The translations under genes and the position numbers were made by a program. A stretch of DNA of 64,000 bases from contig CM063510.1 in the NCBI GenBank assembly GCA_032207245.1, positions 52,255,993-52,319,992 on the forward strand. Direction: 5' to 3'. The DNA is from Pardosa pseudoannulata (Eukaryota > Arthropoda > Arachnida > Araneae > Lycosidae). Under the pieces are notes generated by a model that was given only the letters and a program-made list of their open reading frames with translations, was not told the DNA's origin and ran no database searches. Within the stretch, counting starts at the first letter, position 1. Each line of letters begins with the position of its first letter. Below, piece by piece: positions 1 to 11,200 of this stretch.

Positions 1-158
1 ACGGTCTACTGTTTTGCACACGAGGGCTAATGAGACCGGGACCTACTGCTTAAAGCTGATTCCGAACGGCTACGAACATCCATGCCATAGCGGGATTCGA
101 ACCCACGAACTCCGGTACCGACGATCAGCGCCCTAACCAATCGGCCAGCGTTCGGCTC
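1..158 (-). mobile_element. SINE family A, copy 1 (tRNA-derived)
   Basis: Read on the minus strand this is a tRNA-derived SINE. The pol III B box GGTTCGAATCC is perfect (complement of 93-103) and an A-box-like TGGCCGATTGG lies at 147-137, a normal A-to-B spacing. The tRNA-unrelated body (ending 'cagtagaccgt' on the minus strand) runs to the window edge, so the 3' tail is cut off. At least five more copies or fragments occur in the window. It is not a functional tRNA gene: I could not pair an acceptor stem and the tRNA part continues straight into the body. Confidence 0.8.
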
Positions 159-475
159 GGGAGCCGGAGAGAAGAATTTGGGAATTGGCTCCGAGAGAGA
201 CTCCGGAAAATAGGCAGTTAGAGTTCGGGAGTCTGAGAGCAGAGTTCGGGGATCAAAGGAAGGGTTGGTCCAAGAGAGACTCCGAAAAACCAACGAGGAC
301 GACATCTCGCCACTACCAGAAATGTTCTAGTGCATCCGCCTTTCAGAATCACCACAATCATTTAAAAGGCCCCAGACCAGTGTTGAGACTGCAGTCAGCA
401 GTGTTTACATCCTTTCCTCAAGAGTTCCCAACCTGATTACCGCCCTGGCACACCCAATAGATCCCCAAAGGTACT
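159..475. other. Unassigned GC-richer segment
   Basis: This stretch is clearly richer in G+C than its neighbours and contains two similar 'agagagactccg' blocks (about 191-206 and 272-287). An open frame at 185-436 (+) would encode 83 residues with no recognisable domain. The composition change and short direct repeats resemble part of an LTR or another transposon, but I see no matching second LTR, primer-binding site or terminal inverted repeat. Left unassigned. Confidence 0.3.
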
Positions 476-890
476 TATTATAAATATTTGAATTTGAAAT
501 TAGGTCCTCTTTCTACTTTTATCTAAATATTAGAATATTATCAATGTTAAATCTTGAATAATGTGGCACTTAGTAGAAAGTTTGGAAAAGCAAACTTTAT
601 GAAGTTTGATCAAGTTTTTGTACATAGACATGTAAATAGCATAATAATAAATTTGCTTATTTTTATTTTGAACCATTAACCTTATATGTGCTACTTTTAA
701 GTGTGTAATATTTAATTTTAGTTATTTTTAATTTAGCTTATTAGTTTTTTTAAAAAACAAGTCTGCAGTCTCTCACAGTCTGTGGTTATATTTAAAGCTT
801 AAATAATCTACATATATATAAATAAAATTTAGTCTTTGACTAACAAATAATAACCACTATCAATTTGATCATAGATAAATACCTAAACTT
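476..890. other. AT-rich non-coding spacer
   Basis: Low-complexity AT-rich DNA with homopolymer runs. I see no coding, RNA or repeat signal. Confidence 0.5.
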
Positions 891-894
891 AATG

Positions 895-1033
895 AGAGCT
901 ACACGACAATGAGACCGGTGTCTACTGCTTAAACCCAATTCTGCACGGGTAGTAACATCCATTCTTTCAGCGTGATTCGAACCCACGAACATTAGTTCCG
1001 AAGAGCGGCGCCTTCACATTCGTCAGTTGTATT
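895..1033 (-). mobile_element. SINE family A, copy 2 (degraded)
   Basis: Same order of blocks as copy 1: 'aatgagaccgg', 'actgcttaaa', 'aacatccat', then the B box (complement of 973-983, one substitution at its edge). The A-box half is badly decayed and the segment matching the 3' body is partly deleted. An old insertion on the minus strand. Confidence 0.7.
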
Positions 1034-1955
1034 GCGTATATAGAGAACAGACTATTTTACTTTATGATGAATAGAAAAAAGCTTTTATAATGAAAATAAT
1101 TAGTTTTAAAAGTACAATGTTATATCAAGTTAGCCCCCTACATTAGAAAAATTACATATAATTAACATAAAATAATTTTAAAACTAAAAATTCCAAATTA
1201 TTATTTCAAAGTTTGCAGTTTTTTTAATGTTTTGTACAACAGTAATAAAATACTAATGTATAGCCGATTTATCGTTCAACAGCAGGACAAATAAAGAAAA
1301 CTGAGTAATTTCATAAAACTTTTTGTGTTTTTGAAGAACTAGCAAAATACCCTCTCATAAAGAGGCAGAGATTTTATTTTATGATAAATAAAAAAACTGT
1401 TACAATGAAAATAATTAGTTTTGAAAAGTACTTTGTTCCTTAAATTTTCTCCCAATACTAGTAAAGTTATCTTTAATGCAAATACCATTTTTTCTTTCGC
1501 AACATAAAAGTAAATCGTTAGAAACCAGATGCTTGGGAAGCATCCCGAAATAAAACAAAGAGTCTCAGTTTTCAGCATGTGCCTTATATCTCGCTCCGGA
1601 TGGGATTGGTGAAAAACTAGAAGTTTCCAGATATTTACTTTCGAAACGTGAGTTTTAGACGCAACTGATTTGAATTTATTCTCGTAATAGGAAGATGTGT
1701 TAGAAGGAAACTTTTCCCCTTCAAGATTTTACACTCAAAAGAAGAACTTTTCTTTTTATTTTGAAAGATTGAAAATGCGATGCTCATTAAACCTTAAAAT
1801 TCTCCTTTTTTCCTTGCAAAATATTATAGCAAAATGCAAGAGAATCAGACAAAAAATAAATTTAAATGAAATTAAGATAATAAAATATTTTAAAGCGTAT
1901 TCAACGAGTGCTTATAACTGAATATATGTCAATATTCGCTTAGTGAAATTTCATT
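1034..1955. repeat. AT-rich spacer with a duplicated ~110-bp block
   Basis: A block at about 1056-1170 recurs at about 1375-1485. Both carry 'ttttatgat.aataaaaaa' followed by 'caatgaaaataattagtttt.aaaagtac', roughly 320 bp apart. The rest is AT-rich and unassigned. Short open frames here (for example 1339-1578 minus, 1697-1921 plus) have no recognisable features and look like chance. Confidence 0.45.
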
Positions 1956-1959
1956 AACA

Positions 1960-4900
1960 AATAATTCAATTGCTTTCTGAATCAAGAAAAAGTTGAAATA
2001 TGATTCTAAATAGAATCAAATCGAACTTTATCATGTGTAAAATCATTTTAAGCATGAAAGATTAAATTACTTAACACAATGAAGTGAAAATTTATTATAT
2101 TTAACACAAATATACAGTTATATAACGCAAGAAAACATCTAAAATTATTTATTCTAAGAGAAAAATGAAACTTTTAGCTCAATTTTTATATGAAAATAAA
2201 TAGTAACATTTTTAAGTTTTTACCATAAAAGTGTTTATTCTTCGAGATCAATATATGCTAAATTCAAAGAGTTTAAAGTCAGATTTAGAGACTGCAAATG
2301 CATGTATATTAAGAAAAAGTAAGGAAATAATTCAGTTACTTCCAAGTTCTATAAAAAGTTGAAATATGATTCTGAATAGAATTAAATCAAACTTTATCAT
2401 GTGTCGGATCATTTAAGCTTGGAAGATTAACCTACTTAAAACAATGGAGTAAAAATTTATTTTAAAATATATTTAACACAAATATACAGTTATATAAAGT
2501 AAGGACAAGTCTAAAATTATTTATTCTAAGAGAAAATTGAAACATCTAGCTCCCTTTTTATATGAAAATAAATAGTAGTTTTGTTAAGGTTTTATCATAA
2601 AACATATAGAAACTATTTATTCTGTGAGATCAATTTATGCTAAATTCAAAAAGTTTAATATCAGATTTAAAGACTGCAAATGCATATTAACGAAAAATAA
2701 GTAATTAATTCAGTTACTTCCTACATCTATAAAAAGTTGAAATATGATTCTGAATAGAATTAAATCGAACTTTATCACGTGTCGGATCATTTTAAGCTTA
2801 TAAGATTAACCTACTTAAAATAATGGAGTAAAATTTTATTCTGAAATATATTTGACACAGATATACAGTTATATAACGCAAGGACAAGTCTAAAATTATT
2901 TATTCTAAGAGAAAATTGAAACATCGAGCTCACTTTTTATATGAAAATAAATAGTAGTTTTGTTAAGGTTATATCATAAAACATGTAGAAAGTATTTATT
3001 CTGCGAGATTAATTTATGCTAAATTCAAAATTTTTAATATTAGTTTTAAAGACTGCAAATGCATGTATATTAAGAAAAATTAAGGAAGTAATTCAGTTAC
3101 TTCCTAGTTCTATAAATAGTTGAAATATGCTTATGAATAGAATTAAATCGAACTTTATCATGTGTCGGATCTTTTTAAGCTTGAAATATTAACCTACTTA
3201 AAACAATAAAGTAAAAATTATTTTGAAATATATTTGACACAGATATACAGTTATATAATTCAAATACAAGTCTAAAATTATTTATTCTAAGAGAAAATTG
3301 AAACATCTAGCTCACTTTTTATATGAAAATAAATAGTAGTTTTGTTAAGGTTTATCATAAAACATATAAAAACTATGTATTCTGCGAGATCATTTAATGC
3401 TAAATTCAAAAACTTTAATATCATATTTAAATACTGCAAATGCATGTATATTAAGAAAAATTAAGGAAATAATTCAGTTACTTCCTAGATCTATAAAAAG
3501 TTGAAATATGATTCTGAATAGAATTAAATCGAACTTTATCACGTGTCGGATCATTTTAAGCTTGAAAGATTAAATTACTTAAAACAATGAAGTGAAATGT
3601 TATTTTAAAATGCGTTTAACACAAATATAAAGTTACATAATGCATGGGCACATCTAAAAGTATTTATTCTAATAGAGAAATGGAACTTCTCGATCACTTT
3701 TTAAATGAAAATGAATAGTAACTTTGTTAAGGTTTTACCATAAAACATATAGAAAGTATTTATTCTGCAAAATCAAATTATGCCAAACTCAAAAAGTTTA
3801 AAATCAGATTTAAAGACTGCAAATGCATATTAAGGAAAAATAAGTAAATAATTCAGTTACTTCCTAGATCCATAAAAAGCTGAAATATGATTCTAAATAG
3901 AATTAAATCGAACTTTATCATGTGTCGGAATATTTTTAGCTTGAAAGATTAACCTACTTAAAACAATGGAGTAAAAATTTATTTTGAAATATATTTGACA
4001 CAGATATACAGTTATATAACGCAAGGACAAGTCTAAAATTATTTATTCTAAGAGAAAACTGAAGTATCTAGCTCACTTTTTATATGAAAATAAATAGTAG
4101 TTTTGTTAAGGTTTTATTATAAAACATATAGAAACTATTTATTCTGCGAGATCATTTTATGCTAAATTCAAAATGTTTAATATCAGATATAGAGACTGCA
4201 AATGCATGCATATCAAGAAAAATTAAGGAAATAATTCAGTTACTTCCTAGATCTATAAAAAGTTGAAATATGATTCTGAATAGAAAAAATCGAACTTTAT
4301 CATGTGTCGAATTATTTTAAGCTTGAAAGATTAAATTACTTAAAACAATGAAGTGAAAAGTTATTTTGAAAAATGTTTAACACAAATATACAGTTATATA
4401 AGTCATGTAAACGTCTAAAACTATTTATTCTAAGAGAAATATGAAACTCTTCGTTCTTTGTAAATGAAAATAAATAGTAATTTTGTTAAGGATTTACCAT
4501 AAAACATATAGAGTGTATCTATTCTGCGAGATCATATTATGCTAAATTCAAAGAGTTTAATATCAGATTTAAAGACTGAAAATGCATATTAAGGAAAAAT
4601 AAGTAAATAATTCAGTTACTTCCTACATCTATAAAAAGTTGAAATATGATTCTGAATATAATTAAATCGAACTTTATCATGTGTCGGATCATTTTAAGAT
4701 TGAAAGATTAAATTACTTAAAACAATGAAGGGAAAAGTTATTTTGAAATGTATTTAACACAAATATATAGTTATATAACGCAAGGACATGTATAAAATTA
4801 TTTATTCTAAGAGAAAAATGAAACTTCACTCACTTTTTATATGAAAATAAATAGTAATTTTGTCAAGGTTTTACCATAAAACATATAGAAAATATTTGTT

Positions 4901-4984
4901 CTCTGAGATCATATTATGCTAAATTCAAAGATTTTTATATAAGATTTAAACACTGCAAATGCATGTATTAAGAAAAATTAAGGA
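1960..4984. repeat. Tandem array of ~380-bp units, eight copies
   Basis: The landmark 'ttcagttact' or its variant begins at 1965, 2331, 2709, 3092, 3473, 3852, 4235 and 4611, giving periods of 366, 378, 383, 381, 379, 383 and 376 bp. Units share long blocks such as 'aaaagttgaaatatgattct', 'tatacagttatata' and 'gactgcaaatgcat'. The array stops abruptly at about 4984, where 'ttaaggaa' changes into unique sequence. Two subtypes are interleaved (see findings). Non-coding, satellite-like. Confidence 0.92.
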
Positions 4985-7461
4985 GTCCGTACACTTTCAA
5001 AATTAATTAATTTTATTTTTAACTAATATACTTGAGCATTTCATTTTTATTATCAATATATTTATTTGAATGTGCGATTTCAAGGTAAAGCATTGATAAT
5101 TTTTACTTTATTGATTTTTAAATGTTTCAAAACAAGCATTACTTAAAATGTTCCATACTCATTAGATTTACGTATAATATGGTCATTTTTAATTTTAGAT
5201 AAAATTTTAACATAAGAACCAATTTTTGTTCTTTCCTTAATCATTCACCGGAAATATGTTTACAAAAAATAGTTCAAATATACATTTTTTCAATACGAAA
5301 AATTCTTTTATTAAATTATTACAGTAATAATATTTTTTTTAATTCCACAATATTAGATCTTGGCTATTCAGAATACAATATTTTAACTATAATTTTATAT
5401 TCTATAAACTAAATTGTCGAATTGTTTCAAAGATATATAATTGCTAGAACTGTCCTTGGAGTGTTCTAATACTTACAAAATACGATAATTTGTATTTGAA
5501 AAACTATTTAAAGTAATTATTAGCAATAACTGAATTATTTTTTGTGGAGTTATACTGAAAAGGTAATGGATATTAAGCCACCGTGTTTGAGGTTCATTCT
5601 TCGTTATATGTCATGATTCATTGCAATCGATATATCGAATTTTGAGGCAAATAAATTAGCTCAGCTACATGTCTGCTGTAGTCGTTTAAATAAAAGAGAC
5701 ATACTTTAGATGACAAATTTTAAACAAATATTAGATTTGTTATAAATGTCAGTTTAAAAATTATTTATAGGAAAAAGACAAAAATCCAACGCACTAATAT
5801 ATTTTATTTTCTGTATTCACTACAAATCTGAAGCATTAACCTTTCAATTTTGTGTTACTAAATATCAAAAACTAAACCAAATTTGAAATATTAAATGAGG
5901 CTTAGATTATATGACAGCAGATAGATCATCCTTCGAGATCTACCTTCGAGATATCTCAAAACAAAGATAATAATGCATATATGGTTACATCAGGCATTAT
6001 TGCAGTGAAGATTCGGATGTAGGATTTATGATAGTACTAATTTTTCTTCGCTATCCCTGAAGACCGTTGTAGAAAATTATGTGAGCTGGTCTGTAAGGCT
6101 GCTAAACAAAAATTCTGCTCTTTTAAACTGCAACAGAAGCTGCCGGGGTACAAAATCAGTGTAGTAACGTGTCATGATCTCCAGGAGTCAGAACTAACCT
6201 TATTTTGTTTTGCATGGCTGTCCGTAATCCAACTAGTGTCTGACAGTAAACTGCCACATTGGTTGTATTTCATACTATCAACAAGCTACACAATTTTTAG
6301 GTCCCCAAACCAATATAGCTTAACCTTACTATTTGTTGAAAAATTGTCTGAAAGACTTTGGTTTATTTGGTGAGCTTTAGTCATGACTGATGACAAGGTA
6401 CTTTAAATAGAGAGAAAACTTGGCTTATCAATGAGATAAATACCTGACTATTCACAGCGATATTGTCGAAAGTAAGCATGTGTTTATGTGTAACTTTTGT
6501 TAAAAAATTCATTTTTCTCTCTTTTCCTATCTATATTTTATGGGCTTTCGAGATTGATTAAAAAGACGAGCTTTCTTATAAAAAATATCAAGAATGATAA
6601 AACTTTGCAGAAAAGTTGTTTAAACGATTTTTACAACTCAAATTAGTTGCCTCAAATGATGTTCAAGTAAGAGTTATTTCTAAGTATTCTAACAAAATAT
6701 CCAACGTTGAAGATATTTAAAATGTTGTATAATTCCACATAATCTATAAAAATCTGTAATAAATATAAGGTAGTGCACTTTGTATTATTTAACTAAAGTT
6801 AAATCGAAAGTTTAAGAAAATTCACTAGATATTAAATGTTTATTGAAAAGATAAGAGCAGGAGATTTTGCCTTTAAAGTATTACAAGTGCTATATAACTA
6901 TTACATTAATTAAGTTTTTAAATTTGAGATTATTTAGTTACATAATGTAGTCATATTCAGAGTAAATATACAGGGAAATTCAACTTAATAAAATATTATT
7001 GGTACATAATTTGGAAGATAATCTCTCTCTAGAGATTAATTTTATCGAATACAACTATCAATGTTGTTGAACCTAACAGTTATTACATGTCAAATTGAAT
7101 TATTTTTCATTATATTTCTTTCATTATAGTACTTGCGTATTCAGCGTAGGTGAGTTTGGGATTATCTAAACGATGAAATAAATAAATTTTATAGTATTTT
7201 CCAAGCACGTTTGCATCATTTAAACCTTAATTTGAATGTATTAACACTTTCAATGACTTTTGAAACCTTAAAAACTCCAGAACATTAGGTTAAATTTCAT
7301 TCAGTCAATGGTTCTAAAATCTAGATTTCCGCTGTAGTCACAGAGAAAGTAATCACTATATATTTTTGATCTAAACCACTTAATTTTTATTTATTGATGT
7401 ACTATAAAATAGTAGTTCATCATATTTAATTTAGATTTAAAATTAGAGATTTTTGCTATCA
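4985..7461. other. AT-rich non-coding region
   Basis: Mostly AT-rich single-copy-looking DNA. A mixed-composition stretch at about 6010-6300 contains a 34-codon open run on the plus strand, but there is no start, splice pattern or recognisable motif. No gene or repeat is supported. Confidence 0.4.
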
Positions 7462-7552
7462 AAGAAATGAACTTTGGTTTGGTTTGGTTTGGTTTGTTTT
7501 CGTTTGGAGTGCTACGCTCTAACTGTTGCAACATGAGGGCTAAGAAATGAAC
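7462..7552 (-). mobile_element. 5'-truncated SINE A with 11-bp target-site duplication
   Basis: Only the 3' end of SINE A is present: the (GGTTT)n tail (7473-7500, read as a CCAAA-type tail on the minus strand) and about 40 bp of body ending '..aacatgagggct'. It is bounded by identical 11-bp direct repeats AAGAAATGAAC at 7462-7472 and 7542-7552. This is the pattern expected from target-primed reverse transcription with 5' truncation, and it fixes both the element's 3' end and its orientation. Confidence 0.85.
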
Positions 7553-8164
7553 TCAGAAAGGGTCTTTAAGGAAATATACTGACACATACTGAAGCTCAAG
7601 ATTCTTAAATATCTCAAAATACATTTTCTTTAACGCAACAAACCCTATTTCTATCTGAATATTTGAAAATCAAAATATTTCTATCGCAGTGCTTTAAAAG
7701 GTAAAACGAGGTAAAGATGACAAAGCCAGCTTTTATCAATATTTACATATCAAACAAGTACTTCTATTTAAAAGTTTTTTGCAGAAAACATTGAGATGCA
7801 TCATTTTACCTGAGCAAAGAACATTTTTATAATACTTATTCTTGGAAATATTGGCTGCAATTAATAAATTTGCTAAAATTTTGCCAGATATATTTTATAT
7901 ATTTTTGTTTTTATTGAGAAAAGGGACTGCAAGATACAAAAGTGCTTTTGCGTATGGATTATATAAATGTTTTCCTGGGACATAGACAATATTACGAACA
8001 ATATATTTTAAAAGTTTGCAGACATACATTAAACAAATTCAGTTTACAAAAGATGACAAAAACTTTAACATCCTTTCTCTATATAAGGGTTAAAATTCAA
8101 AAGTTCTCATACATAGTCTTAAGACAACTGCATACTGAAATCTATTGTTTTCAATGAGACATTA
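7553..8164. other. AT-rich non-coding spacer
   Basis: AT-rich DNA. The 71-codon frame at 7942-8157 (+) has no recognisable motif. Confidence 0.4.
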
Positions 8165-8165
8165 G

Positions 8166-9170
8166 ATATAATAGTTAAAATAATGTCAATAGACATTATT
8201 TTAACTATTATACATATTATTATATTATTATACTAGTATACCTATTATATTACTGCTAAACATTGGTTTTTGTCACCTTAAATCTTGTAGTAAGTTGTAA
8301 TTTATTAAAATGATATATTTTTGCTATTTCTTACATTTATTTAGTTTGGTACTTATTTAAAATCATGGACTGTTTTAACTAAATGGTGCAAAGTATTTGT
8401 TTCATTTGAGTATTCACTTTATTTTATAAATAAATTGTGTAAATAAATCGTAATAAATAATGTCAATATACATTATTTTATCTGTTATACATATTATTAT
8501 ATTATTATACTATTATACCTATTGTATTATTGCTAAACATTGGTTTCCGTCACATTAAGTCTTGTAGTAAGTTGCAATTTATTAAATTGATATAATTTTG
8601 CTATTTCTCATATTTATTTAGTTTGGTACTTGTTTATTTAAAATCATGAACTGTTTTAACTAAATTGTGCAAAGTATTTGATTCATTTGAGTATTCACTT
8701 TAGTCTATAAATAAATTGTTAGGGGTCGAGTTAATTTACAAACCCGGCAGTACCTACCAGGTTCAAAGCTGTCATTGGGTATCCCGTTAATGTCCCAAGG
8801 TGATAGATAAAGTGGTTTTTTTTTACCCTCAAGAATTTTATTACTCAATTAGTGTTTAGTAGAGCAAGACATTTTACTTTAAGTCAACATTTAAAGTAAA
8901 AGTGACAATAATTCATGAATCATCGTGTTCCATTCAAGCTACTACATTGGATACTCGTAGTCCGTAGGGAATTGGCTTCAAGCATTAGGTCTCAATCTAA
9001 TAATCATTAACTAAGTTACAAAACAATTGAGCATAGTGATACAAACTAACCCACCATTTTATCTAACTTCATGGATCATAATTAATAAAGACAAAAATAC
9101 TGAATAATTTGAGATGTAGTTAGGTGCACATTTATGTATACAGACTTACGTAGTCATTCTCGAGTATAAG
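8166..9170 (+). repeat. Dispersed repeat family B, copy 1 (contains a tandem dimer)
   Basis: The first ~560 bp are two tandem units of about 280 bp (about 8178-8456 and 8457-8730), each with 'ttatactattatacctatt', 'gctaaacattggttt', 'gtagtaagttg', 'atttagtttggtact' and 'gagtattcacttta'. The following ~440 bp (from 'gttaggggtcgagttaattt') are single-copy within the element. The whole block recurs inverted at 15800-16635, so this is an interspersed element and not local noise. Its left edge is a hairpin with 21-bp arms (8167-8187 and 8192-8212). No coding capacity is seen. Class unknown; a fold-back or miniature DNA transposon is possible. Confidence 0.8.
8167..8212. repeat. Perfect hairpin, 21-bp arms, 4-nt loop
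   Basis: Positions 8167-8187 are the exact reverse complement of 8192-8212, with 'aata' as loop. A weaker version sits at the junction of the two units (about 8457-8475) and in the inverted copy (about 16509-16530, 'aataatgtc tact gacattatt'), so it is part of the element's structure. Confidence 0.9.
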
Positions 9171-10261
9171 CATTTATTTTCAAAAAAGATTTTAAAAAAT
9201 GTCTAATTTGTTTACAGTAAAACACGAGAAACAGTAAAGTAGACGAAACACATGTTTGGAAGAAAGCCAACAAGCAGAGATTATTTTTTAAAAGAGAATA
9301 TTTTTACTATCTGCTTCCTCTCAACTACGACTCATCAAATTTAAAACATTTTTTAGATATACTGTTTTGCATCATGGATTTTACGACGATATGCGTTTCT
9401 GCATACATATCCGATAGCTACCTACCACTGATCACGTTCAAGGAAGTAAAAATATTTCTTCTACCCTTTGTGGGACTTAAATATTTAAGTAAGAACCATA
9501 GAATTTTGATCTTATAGGGGAAAATAAAAAAATGAAAACTTATTTAATGTTTTTGTCTAATGTTACTTCTTTATATTCAATTAATATAAAATTAAGAAAT
9601 ATACAGTGAACTAAAGTTTGTATAAAAATTGAAATATACTTATAATATTTCTGTCTTAATAGATTCTAATTTAACTAAGGAGTATTCGCGCATTATGGAG
9701 TAATACGACTGTTCAATCTACAAAAAAAATTAGATTTTTCAGAAGATATCTATGTAAAAAGGAATTTAGTTATAAACATTTTAAAACAATCAGAGTAAAA
9801 AAAAAAATTCGAATATTGAGAGGAGTTATTAATAAAAATGTGTCAGCTGATTACTGCAAAGAAATTTAACTTCTAACTTTTTCTCAAATTGGCTTTCTTT
9901 CATATAAGGCGCATGTTATGTCAGCAAATTTTTAATATTTTTTATAAAACATTTAAAAGTTGTATACAATATAATTTTCGTCCGATTGAACTTAAACTTT
10001 CTGAAATATTTCCGAAAATTTGCCTTTTTTGCAATAATAAATTTTTAATTTTTATGAAAAAAATAATTGTTTTCAAACATTTTTTTAAATTTAACTATAT
10101 ACAAATTTAGGTTCAAAGTTATTTTCAGATATTGTAGTATAGTTTAAAACAATAAGTTTGTCTTTAACGTAACTATATTTTTAGTTATGCGAGTTATCTG
10201 TTAACCTATAGATTACATTTTACTGCCTGCGACAATTATTTACCATCACAAACACAACAGT
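9171..10261. other. AT-rich non-coding spacer
   Basis: AT-rich DNA. The open frame at 9889-10110 (+) is a 73-residue lysine- and phenylalanine-rich translation typical of AT-rich chance ORFs. Confidence 0.4.
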
Positions 10262-11200
10262 GTCGCTGACGCTGTTAAGAGTCACCAGAAGTGTCGTTGC
10301 AAGGCTATGGAATCGATTCCAAGAACAGGAAATGATAAACGTCTACCAGGGAGAGGTCGGCCACGCGCCACTGCAGCAACTGATGACTGGTATATACTGT
10401 TAACAGCTCGTCGAAACAGAGCAGATAATGATACTCAGCTGCAAAGACAGTTTCTCTTGGCAACAAGACAAAGGGTGTCCAAGCAGTCAGTACGTATTAG
10501 GCTTCATCATGGAGTTCTCCATGCACGTAATACAATGGTCTAGATTCGGATGACCTCATACCACTGTGCGGCCCGAAGAAGATGGGCTACTGAACATTAA
10601 GATTGGGAGCAACATGATTGGAGCCAAGTGGTGTTTTCAGACGAGTCCCGATTCAGTCTGAAGTGTGACCCCCGTCGTGTTTTGGTATAGATGGAAAGGA
10701 ACACTCGAAATAACCGCACATTCATTCGTGAGATATCACAACACAGAAGATCTGGTTGGATGGTATGGGGTGAAATCAACATAGGGAGACGTACGGACCT
10801 GTATATCATTCGGAATGGTATTTTGACGGCCCGAAATGTCGTAGAAATACCAGATAAGATACTGAGACCTCATGTCACATCTTACGCTGCAGCCATTGGA
10901 GATGCCTAATTTTTCCATATAGATAATGCTAAACCACATACAGCTCGTATTGTGGAGATCATGCTTGAAGCTGAAACAATACAGCTTATGGAATGGCCAG
11001 CGAGCTCTTTTGACCTCAGAACAATCGAGCATGTTTGTGACATGTGCGGAAGAGGCATTGCTGCGAGATCAAGACCTCTTTTTACTCTCCAAAACTTGGA
11101 GATTGCACTTCTTGAGGAGTGGAACAGTATTCCCGAAAGTCTTATCGATATCATCATCACATCCGTCTTAGCTGCTCGAGAAGACCACAGACCATATTAA
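10262..11200 (+). pseudogene. Decayed Tc1-like (DD34E) transposase
   Basis: Read on the plus strand this is most of a Tc1/mariner transposase, the enzyme that excises and inserts its own element in the nucleus. The helix-turn-helix tail 'SVVARLWNRFQE' (about 10285-10320) and the AT-hook-like 'GRGRPRAT' (10352-10375) are visible. The catalytic triad residues are in 'FSDESRFSL' (first D), 'DNAKPHTARIVE' (second D) and 'DLRTIEHV' (E). There are exactly 34 residues between the second D and the E, which is the Tc1 DD34E spacing. It is dead: an apparent 1-base deletion near 10323 shifts the frame, and in-frame stops lie after 'ARNTMV' (10541-10543), after 'WATEH', in 'RRVLV*M' and after 'AIGDA'. 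The family's usual 'SPDLNPIEH' has become 'SFDLRTIEH'. The N-terminal third and terminal inverted repeats were not found. The C-terminal end 'REDHRPY' and stop are intact. Confidence 0.93.

Noticed and set aside
1..158. Functional tRNA gene suggested by a perfect B box
   Set aside because: The head continues into a SINE body repeated several times in the window, and an acceptor stem could not be paired.
185..436. 83-codon frame in a GC-richer stretch, possible exon
   Set aside because: No recognisable domain, no supporting splice pattern, and it lies beside SINE sequence. More likely transposon-derived.
1960..4984. CRISPR-like array of repeats
   Set aside because: Units are ~380 bp, similar throughout, with no short repeat and unique spacer pattern. 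It is a satellite in a eukaryotic context.
6010..6300. Possible exon in a mixed-composition stretch
   Set aside because: The longest open run is ~34 codons with no recognisable protein content, splice sites or repeat match.
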